Shown one piece after another: positions 15,639 to 22,500 of a stretch of DNA of 28,319 nt. The DNA is taken from the IMG/VR virus record IMGVR_UViG_3300017728_000080, positions 1 to 28,319 of that record; one strand, given 5' to 3'. The stretch comes from a virus. The notes beneath the pieces were generated by a model. The model ran no database searches and was not told the DNA's origin. It was given only the letters and a program-made list of their open reading frames with translations. Numbering within the stretch: position 1 is the stretch's first letter; the number at the start of each line of letters is the position of its first letter. Position numbers and translations under genes: made by a program.

Positions 15639-16382
15639 ATGAAAAGTATGACCTCAAATCATCATGAAGATGAAGTCTTCAGAAAAAAAAGAGTAATCAA
15701 AAACCCTATTAAATTTAAAATTCAATTAAACGAAGAACAAAAGAAAGCAAAAGAAGAAATACTAAATCATACTTTAACTATTTTAGCAGGTAGAGCAGGT
15801 TCAGGTAAAACTTTATTAGCTTGTCAAATAGCTTTAGATGGGGTATTAAGAAGACATTACGAAAAAATTATTATAACTAGACCTACAGTTTCAAAAGAAG
15901 AAATTGGATTTTTACCTGGAGATTTAAGAGAAAAAATGGATCCTTGGATTCAACCTATTTACCAAAACATGTATGCCCTTCATAATAAAGAAAAGGTAGA
16001 AAAACTTATTGAAGATGGTAAAATAGAAATTGTTCCTTTAGCATTTATGAGAGGTAGAACATTTTTAGATTCATGTATAATTGTGGATGAAGCACAAAAT
16101 GTTACTCATGAACAAATGGAAATGATTGCTACAAGAATTGGTTTAAGAAGTAAAATGATTGTATGTGGTGATGATCATCAAGTTGATTTAAAATCAAAAC
16201 GAGAATCTGGATTTAGATTTTTATACAAATCAGCTAGAAAAATTAAAAATATGTGTTCTATTACTTTGATTCAAAATCATAGAGATCCTATTGTAGATGA
16301 TTTAATTAGTCTTTATGAAGATGCAAGTGAGCAAGGAATAAAATTAGGTTCTTCTGGAACTTCAGGTCGTTCAAAAAAGTAA
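15639..16382 (+). CDS. phoH: PhoH-like P-loop ATPase
   Basis: A 247-residue protein of the PhoH family, common in marine phages; its role there is debated (phosphate stress, RNA metabolism). It has Walker A GRAGSGKT (51-58) after strand HTLTILA, the family motif IIITRPTVSKEEIGFLPGD (77-95), Walker B IIVDEAQN (D150, E151) and the sensor-like MIVCGDDHQVDL. It ends in LITLYEDA-type helices and a Ser/Gly/Lys tail. All family motifs are intact. ATG at 15639 or at 15648 are both possible. It lies between capsid and neck genes with a terminator before it and a new leader motif after it, so it is a small separate unit. Confidence 0.95.
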   Translation: MKSMTSNHHEDEVFRKKRVIKNPIKFKIQLNEEQKKAKEEILNHTLTILAGRAGSGKTLLACQIALDGVLRRHYEKIIITRPTVSKEEIGFLPGDLREKMDPWIQPIYQNMYALHNKEKVEKLIEDGKIEIVPLAFMRGRTFLDSCIIVDEAQNVTHEQMEMIATRIGLRSKMIVCGDDHQVDLKSKRESGFRFLYKSARKIKNMCSITLIQNHRDPIVDDLISLYEDASEQGIKLGSSGTSGRSKK

Positions 16383-16429
16383 AAACTTAATGTTTTTATT
16401 GGCTTTTAAAATGGAAAACAATTTTATAA

Positions 16430-16444
16430 TATTTATAACAAAAA
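16430..16444 (+). promoter_or_regulatory. Recurrent leader motif TATTTATAACAAAAA, copy 4
   Basis: Identical over 15 nt to the copy at 4491-4505 although the surroundings are unrelated. TATTTATAA ends 10 nt before the ATG at 16449. It would start the neck/tail unit. A weak A/T hairpin (AAAAAC/GTTTTT, 16381-16397) lies upstream. Confidence 0.55.
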
Positions 16445-16448
16445 CAGC

Positions 16449-16907
16449 ATGGCATCAACACTAACACCTACAACCTTCCACATAAAAATTAAGGAAGAAC
16501 ATATAGTTAAAGGTATAAAAACTTTAAATGAAACTTTTTTTACTTTAAAAGATATAACTAATGTGGATAGAAGAATTGTTACACTACCCCCAACTACTTC
16601 TATCGATTTAATTAATGTTAATGGTGTAGATCCTGGTGCAGGTACTTTTCCATCTAGTAGTATGAAATATGTTAGAATCTCTAATTTAGATACATCATCT
16701 TCATTAGCAGTTTCATTCACTTCATCTAATAGTGATAATTGGAGTATGGAATGCCTTCCAGAATCTTCCCTTATGTTTTCAAGCCCTAGTGTAACTGGAA
16801 GTAATTTTAATGGGACATTTCCTGATGATATAACTAATATAGTTTTATATTCATTAAGCTCTAGTTTAGATGTAGAGTATGTGGTAGTTAACACAGATAA
16901 CGCATAA
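16449..16907 (+). CDS. Small probable virion structural protein
   Basis: A 152-residue, Ser/Thr/Asn-rich, all-beta-looking protein. Strand-like segments are FHIKIKEEHIVKGI, RRIVTLPPTTSIDLINVNG, MKYVRISNLDTSSSLAVSF, and VLYSLSSSLDVEYVVVNTD. No signal peptide or membrane helix. The pattern 'YVRISNLDTSSSLAVSF' then a loop and SSLMFSSPS recalls small beta-sandwich virion proteins seen next to neck genes in marine T4-like phages, but I cannot name the family. It opens the unit containing gp13-, gp14- and gp15-like genes, 11 nt before the first of them. A head-decoration or neck-accessory role is inferred from that position. Confidence 0.6.
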   Translation: MASTLTPTTFHIKIKEEHIVKGIKTLNETFFTLKDITNVDRRIVTLPPTTSIDLINVNGVDPGAGTFPSSSMKYVRISNLDTSSSLAVSFTSSNSDNWSMECLPESSLMFSSPSVTGSNFNGTFPDDITNIVLYSLSSSLDVEYVVVNTDNA

Positions 16908-16918
16908 AAGAAAAAAAT

Positions 16919-18079
16919 ATGGCAAATATACCAATATGGCCCGGATCTAGTTCATTTCAACCAGGAGATACACCTTTTGGGTTTTATGATAATGATCCTG
17001 AATTTCAGAAAGATGCAGATAAATTTGCAAAATTTGCTGCTCAAAGATTAGGTTACCCACTAGTTGATATTGAATTGCAAAAATTTAACTTTTACACAGC
17101 ATTAGAAGATGCTATAACTGTGTATGCTAATGAATTATATGCCTATAAAGTTAGAGATAATTATTTAACTTTAGAAGGTGCAAATGCTGCTAAATTAGAT
17201 ATGGAAGAAACTATAGTAGTTCCTAATTTAGGTCGTATCATTCAAATGGCAGAACAATATGGTGTTGAAGCTGGAACTGGAGGAAATGTAGATTGGCATA
17301 AAGGATATGTTAATTTAACAGCATCAGTTCAAGATTATAATTTAGAAGATTGGGCAGAAGAAAATATTCCTCATTATAAAAAACACGATATAGAAATCAT
17401 GAGAGTGTTTTATGAATCTCCTCCTGCAATTGTTAAATTTTTTGATCCCTATGTAGGTACAGGAGAAGGTGTAATGAATATGATGGATACATTTGGTTGG
17501 GGTAATTATTCCCCTGCAATTAATTTTGTGTTAATGCCTTTAAATTATGATTTACAAGTTATCCAACAAATAGAAATGAGTGATACTATAAGAAGATCAA
17601 ATTACTCATTTGAGATGCATAACAACCATTTAAGAATATTCCCAATCCCAGATGGCACTGTAGATAAAATGTATTTTGAATATATTTTAGGTTCAGAACG
17701 CTCAGATGCTTCTTTTATAATAGGAGAAACTAGTGCTATTGCTAATATTTATGATGTACCTTATAAAAACCCTAATTACGATAAAATTAATTCCGTAGGT
17801 AGAAGTTGGATATTTGAATATGCTTTAGCAATATGTAAAGAAATGTTAGGGTATGTTAGAGGTAAATATGATACAGTCCCAATACCTAATGATACTGTAA
17901 AATTAAACCAATCTGACTTAATAACTGCAGCAACAAGTGAAAAGGAAAGATTAATTGATAGATTAAGAGCTTATTTAGGAGAAACGTCAAGAGAAAAATT
18001 ATTAGAAAGAAGAGCGGCTGAAAGTGATTTCATTCAGAAAGAATTAAGCAATGTTCCCTTTCCAATTTATATAGGATAA
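16919..18079 (+). CDS. 13: Neck protein (T4 gp13-like)
   Basis: A 386-residue protein. It begins NIPIWPGSSSFQPGDTPFGF then YDNDPEFQKDADKFAKFAAQ and LGYPLVDIELQ, the hallmark N-terminus of proteins annotated as gp13 neck proteins in marine T4-like phages. These bind the portal after packaging and retain DNA. The C-terminal half includes NNHLRIFPIPDG, RSWIFEYALAICKEMLGYVR and a helical end (EKERLIDRLRAYLGETSREK). It is longer than T4 gp13 (about 309 residues). It lies 3 nt before the gp14-like gene, matching the 13-14-15 order of T4, although here the trio follows the capsid gene rather than preceding the terminase. Confidence 0.82.
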   Translation: MANIPIWPGSSSFQPGDTPFGFYDNDPEFQKDADKFAKFAAQRLGYPLVDIELQKFNFYTALEDAITVYANELYAYKVRDNYLTLEGANAAKLDMEETIVVPNLGRIIQMAEQYGVEAGTGGNVDWHKGYVNLTASVQDYNLEDWAEENIPHYKKHDIEIMRVFYESPPAIVKFFDPYVGTGEGVMNMMDTFGWGNYSPAINFVLMPLNYDLQVIQQIEMSDTIRRSNYSFEMHNNHLRIFPIPDGTVDKMYFEYILGSERSDASFIIGETSAIANIYDVPYKNPNYDKINSVGRSWIFEYALAICKEMLGYVRGKYDTVPIPNDTVKLNQSDLITAATSEKERLIDRLRAYLGETSREKLLERRAAESDFIQKELSNVPFPIYIG

Positions 18080-18082
18080 GAT

Positions 18083-18646
18083 ATGGCATTATTTGGAGGT
18101 GCAAGAGATATAAGTCTATTTAGACATTTAAATAGAGAACTGATGGGTGATATAATCACCCAACAGTGTGCCTTTTATAAGTATAAAATAGAAGAAACTA
18201 AAGTTAACCTTTATGGTGAAGCTGCAGAAGAAAAATATTATATGGGTCCTGTTTTATTAAACTGTTTAATAGAAAGAAGAGATCAAGAGTACCCCGAAAC
18301 TGATTTAGGTACAGATTTTAGTTGGGGTGCTACTTTTAAATTTTTAAGGGATGATTTATTATCAGCAGCAGAAGATTTTAATGAAAATTTTTCTCCTACT
18401 GATCATAATTATGGAGCAGAGTTGGTTCCCGAAGTTGGAGATATTATATTATATAATGAAGGATACTATGAAGTAGATAATGTTATAGCTAACCAATATT
18501 ATATGGGTAAAAATCCTGATTATCCAAACCAACCAGGAAACTGGAATCCTGATTTAGATAAATTTGGATATAACGTTTCAGTAATATGTGAAACTCATTA
18601 TGTACCAGGAGATAAAGTAGGAATTACAAGAGAAAGATTTGTATAA
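18083..18646 (+). CDS. 14: Neck protein (T4 gp14-like)
   Basis: A 187-residue protein. ALFGGARDISLFRHLNRELM, then IITQQCAFYKYKIEETKVNLYGEA, and a later VGDIILYNEGYYEVDNV, a beta segment typical of gp14/head-completion proteins. Many aromatic residues follow (NQYYMGKNPDYPNQ). It is shorter than T4 gp14 (256 residues). The likely role is to form the neck with gp13, joining head to tail. It is directly downstream of the gp13-like gene, and its stop precedes the gp15-like ATG by a single base. The assignment relies on motif resemblance and order, so it is moderately sure. Confidence 0.8.
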   Translation: MALFGGARDISLFRHLNRELMGDIITQQCAFYKYKIEETKVNLYGEAAEEKYYMGPVLLNCLIERRDQEYPETDLGTDFSWGATFKFLRDDLLSAAEDFNENFSPTDHNYGAELVPEVGDIILYNEGYYEVDNVIANQYYMGKNPDYPNQPGNWNPDLDKFGYNVSVICETHYVPGDKVGITRERFV

Positions 18647-18647
18647 A

Positions 18648-19598
18648 ATGGCAGAAAAAGGAAAAATACCAGTACCAAAAACTCAAAGAGAAATAATGAA
18701 TTCTCAAATTGAGCCTTATACACCCCCAGCAGGTGCTATGGGATTTTCTGAAATTGGTAATCCAAACCCACCATCTACTTTTAATAGAGGTGAACAAACT
18801 TCTTTTAGAAATGATACTACTAAACCTTTTACTTTAGGATTTAAAGAAATTGATGAAGCTATATTTTACTATTTTGAAAATGTAATTAAACCTACTGTAA
18901 TACAAAATGGTGTAGTACAGAAAGTACCTGTTATTTATGGTAATCCTGAAAGATGGAAACAAGTACAAAAAGACGGATATTATAGAGACCAAAAAGGTAA
19001 AATAATGATGCCTCTTATTACTTTTAAACGTAATAATATAGAAAAAGTTAGAAGTTTATCTAATAAATTAGATTCTAACAACCCACATAATGTCCAACTT
19101 TTTACTAAAAACTATAACCCAGCAAACACCTACAGCAATTTTAACATGTTAAATAATGTTATACCAACTAAAACGCGTTATGCTGTTGTTATGCCTGATT
19201 ATGTAAATATAACGTACGACTTCATTATATCTACGTACTATATTGAACAATTAAATAAATTAATTGAAGCCATCAATTATGCTTCAGATGCATATTGGGG
19301 AAATCCAGAACAGTTCCAGTTTATAGCAAGAGTAGATAATTTTGCTACACCACTTGAAATTACAACTGGTGGGGAAAGATTAGTAAAATCTAATTTTAGT
19401 TTAAAATTATATGGATATGTAGTACCAGATACAATACAAAAAGATATGACTGCTATTAAAAAATATAGTGATAAGTCGAGAATTATATTTGATATGGAAA
19501 CTTCTATGACAGACATAAATAAAATAAATAATTATAAACAACCAGACCCAACAGAGATAAAAAATGATACAAACCCTGCAAACTTTAACGAAGAATGA
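18648..19598 (+). CDS. 15: Tail completion / sheath stabiliser (T4 gp15-like)
   Basis: A 316-residue protein. ATG at 18648 is preferred over an upstream in-frame TTG (18639), which would overlap the gp14-like gene. After a disordered Pro/Asn-rich N-terminus come FKEIDEAIFYYFENVIKPT, VPVIYGNPERWKQVQKDGYY, MMPLITFKRNNIE, TRYAVVMPDYVNITYDFIIS and the end LVKSNFSLKLYGYVVPD. The succession 'IPV-Y-ERW ... LP-I-F-R ... Y-F-I-T-Y' parallels T4 gp15, which caps the tail and contacts the neck. Its gp15 identity is supported by its place right after the gp13- and gp14-like genes. It overlaps the fibre gene by 4 nt (ATGA). Confidence 0.75.
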   Translation: MAEKGKIPVPKTQREIMNSQIEPYTPPAGAMGFSEIGNPNPPSTFNRGEQTSFRNDTTKPFTLGFKEIDEAIFYYFENVIKPTVIQNGVVQKVPVIYGNPERWKQVQKDGYYRDQKGKIMMPLITFKRNNIEKVRSLSNKLDSNNPHNVQLFTKNYNPANTYSNFNMLNNVIPTKTRYAVVMPDYVNITYDFIISTYYIEQLNKLIEAINYASDAYWGNPEQFQFIARVDNFATPLEITTGGERLVKSNFSLKLYGYVVPDTIQKDMTAIKKYSDKSRIIFDMETSMTDINKINNYKQPDPTEIKNDTNPANFNEE

Positions 19599-22500
19599 GT
19601 ATTATATTAAGACAAAATAAGGGCTCCGAGTTAACATTTAGTGAAGTAGATGGGAATTTTTCATCCCTTTATTATTCTAGTTCACTGGCGGGGAATGTAA
19701 TTAATTTTTTCTTTACAGGAAGTACACCTCCTTTATCCCAAAGTATAGATTTAAGTACTATGCCTGGAATTGGTGGTGTTCAAGTATACTACACTGGTTC
19801 TCAAGTTAATTATGCACAATCTTTATTTTTTATAGGTGGAGGTGTAGATGTAACTCCTTTACCAAATGGTGGAGTTACAATTAACATCCCAGAAGGTGAT
19901 AGTGCTGGTGGTTCAGATACAGAGGTTCAATTTGCTAAAGATATTTTAGGTAATACTGAATTAAGTGGTTCAAATAATTTTACTTTTGATTATAATAGTA
20001 ATGCTTTAAAATTAACAGGATCTATTGATATAAATGGAACTGATCCTTTAACTATTGATACACTTACTGAAAGAGCAGATTTATTTACAGTAGCCACTTA
20101 CGATACAACAACTAAAAAAATTCAATATAGAACACTACCAGGAGCTGGTGGGATTTCAGGTACAAGTGGTACATCAGGTACTGCAGGTTCATCAGGTACA
20201 AGTGGTACATCAGGTGCCTCTGGTACTTCAGGTACATCTGGAGAAATAGGTTCTTCAGGTATTAGTGGTACTTCAGGAATTTCAGGTACTTCAGGAGAAA
20301 GTGGATCATCAGGAATAAATGGTACCTCAGGATTTACAGGTTCATCTGGTACTTCAGGAAAATCAGGTACAAATGGTACTTTTGGCTCAAATGGTCAATC
20401 AGGACAAAATGGTACAGCAGGTACTTCAGGTACTAGTGGTACTGTAGGTTCTTCTGGTGATGGAGGTTCTGGAGGTACTTCAGGTAGAGCTGGAACAAGT
20501 GGTTCGAGTGGTTCTGTAGGTTCGAGTGGTAGAAGTGATAGTGGTACTTCAGGTAAATCAGGTACTTCTGGTACATCAGGTACAGCAGGTACTTCAGGTA
20601 CAAGTGGTACTTCAGGTACTTTAGGTTTTTCTGGTACTTCAGGTCAAGGTGGTACTTCAGGTACAAGTGGTTCAACAGGTACTAGTGGTACAGGAGTTGC
20701 AGGTACCTCAGGTGTTAATGGTTCATCAGGTACAAGTGGTTCATCTGGTACTTCAGGTAAAAATGGTGTAGGAGGTACTTCAGGAACTTCAGGTTCATCA
20801 GGTACTTCAGGAGCACAAGGAGCAAGTGGTGTTTCAGGAACTTCAGGTTCAGCAGGAACTTCAGGTATAGATGGAGGAAGTGGTACAAATGGTATAGCAG
20901 GTACTTCAGGTACTAGTGGTTCAACTGGTACAAGCGGTACTGGAGCTAATGGTACTAGTGCAATTTCAGGTACTTCAGGAACTTCAGGTTCAACAGGTAC
21001 TTCAGGAAAAGGGGGAGCAAGTGGTGTTTCAGGTACTGCAGGTTCATCAGGTACCTCAGGTACAGACGGAGGTTCAGGTACAAGTGGTACATCAGGTACA
21101 TCAGGTACCTCAGGTAAAGATGGAGTAATAGGAACTTCAGGTAAATCAGGTACTTCAGGAACTACAGGTTCAAGTGGTACTTCAGGAAAGAATGGAGCAA
21201 GTGGAGTTTCAGGAACTTCAGGTTCAGCAGGAACTTCAGGTATAGATGGAGGTAGTGGTACTAGTGGAACTAGTGGCACTTCAGGTACATCAGGAAAAGT
21301 TGGTACTTCAGGTAAATCAGGTTCATCTGGTTCTTCAGGTACTTCAGGTAAAAGTGGTGCCTCAGGTGTTAGTGGCACTGCAGGTTCATCAGGTACCTCA
21401 GGTATAGATGGAGGTAGTGGTACAAGTGCTATCTCAGGTACTTCAGGTACTGCGGGTAGTACAGGTACAAGTGGTACCGGAAAAAGTGGTACATCAGGAC
21501 AATCAGGTACTTCAGGTACAAGTGGTTCAACAGGTACATCAGGTAAAAGTGGTGCCTCAGGTGTTAGTGGTACTTCAGGTTCATCAGGAACTTCAGGTAT
21601 AGATGGAGGATCAGGAACTTCAGGTGTTAGTGGAACTTCAGGAACTACGGGTTCATCAGGTACAAATGGTAAAGCTGGAGTAATAGGAACTTCAGGAAAA
21701 TCAGGTACAAGTGGAACTACAGGTTCAGCAGGTACTTCAGGAAAAAATGGAGCAAGTGGAGTTTCAGGAACTTCAGGTTCAGCAGGAACAAGTGGAATAG
21801 ATGGTGGGTCAGGTACCTCAGGTAAATCAGGTACTTCAGGTACTGCAGGTAGTACTGGTACAAGTGGTTCAGGAAAAAGTGGTACTTCTGGTGTAAGTGG
21901 TACTTCAGGAACTTCAGGTTCAACAGGTACTTCAGGTAAAAATGGTGCTTCAGGTGTAAGTGGAACTTCTGGTTCTTCAGGAACAAGTGGTATAGATGGA
22001 GGTTCAGGTACAAGTGGTTTAGCAGGTACTTCAGGAACTAATGGTTCAAATGGTACAAATGGTAAAGGTGGAGTAATAGGTACTTCAGGTAAATCAGGTA
22101 CTTCAGGAACTACAGGTTCAGCAGGTACTTCAGGAAAAAATGGAGCAAGCGGTGTCTCAGGTACTTCAGGTTCAGCAGGAACTTCAGGTATAGATGGAGG
22201 ATCAGGTACCTCAGGTAAATCAGGTACTTCAGGTACTGCGGGTAGTACAGGTACAAGTGGTTCAGGAAAAAGTGGTACTTCAGGTATTTCAGGTACTTCA
22301 GGTACTTCAGGTTCAACAGGTACTTCAGGTAAATCAGGTGCTTCAGGAGTTTCAGGTACTGCAGGTTCATCAGGAACTTCAGGTATAGATGGAGGTAGTG
22401 GTACAAGTGGGGTAGCGGGTACAAGTGGCACAAATGGTTCAGCTGGTACAAATGGCAAAAACGGTGTAGCAGGTACTTCAGGAAAATCAGGTACAAGTGG

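Noticed and set aside
16381-16397. AAAAAC/GTTTTT hairpin after phoH as a terminator
   Set aside because: The 6-bp stem is almost all A-T and there is no separate T tract. It is too weak to call compared with the three GC-rich terminators in the window.
16411-16464. 17-codon ORF starting MENNFIIFITK before the structural protein at 16449
   Set aside because: It lies across the leader motif, overlaps the real start out of frame and shows no motif. It is most likely chance.
16433-16894. 153-codon open frame on the minus strand opposite the small structural protein
   Set aside because: It covers nearly exactly the + strand gene in a complementary frame, has no leader, and would be the only minus-strand gene in a co-directional block. 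The + strand gene has a leader motif and operon spacing.
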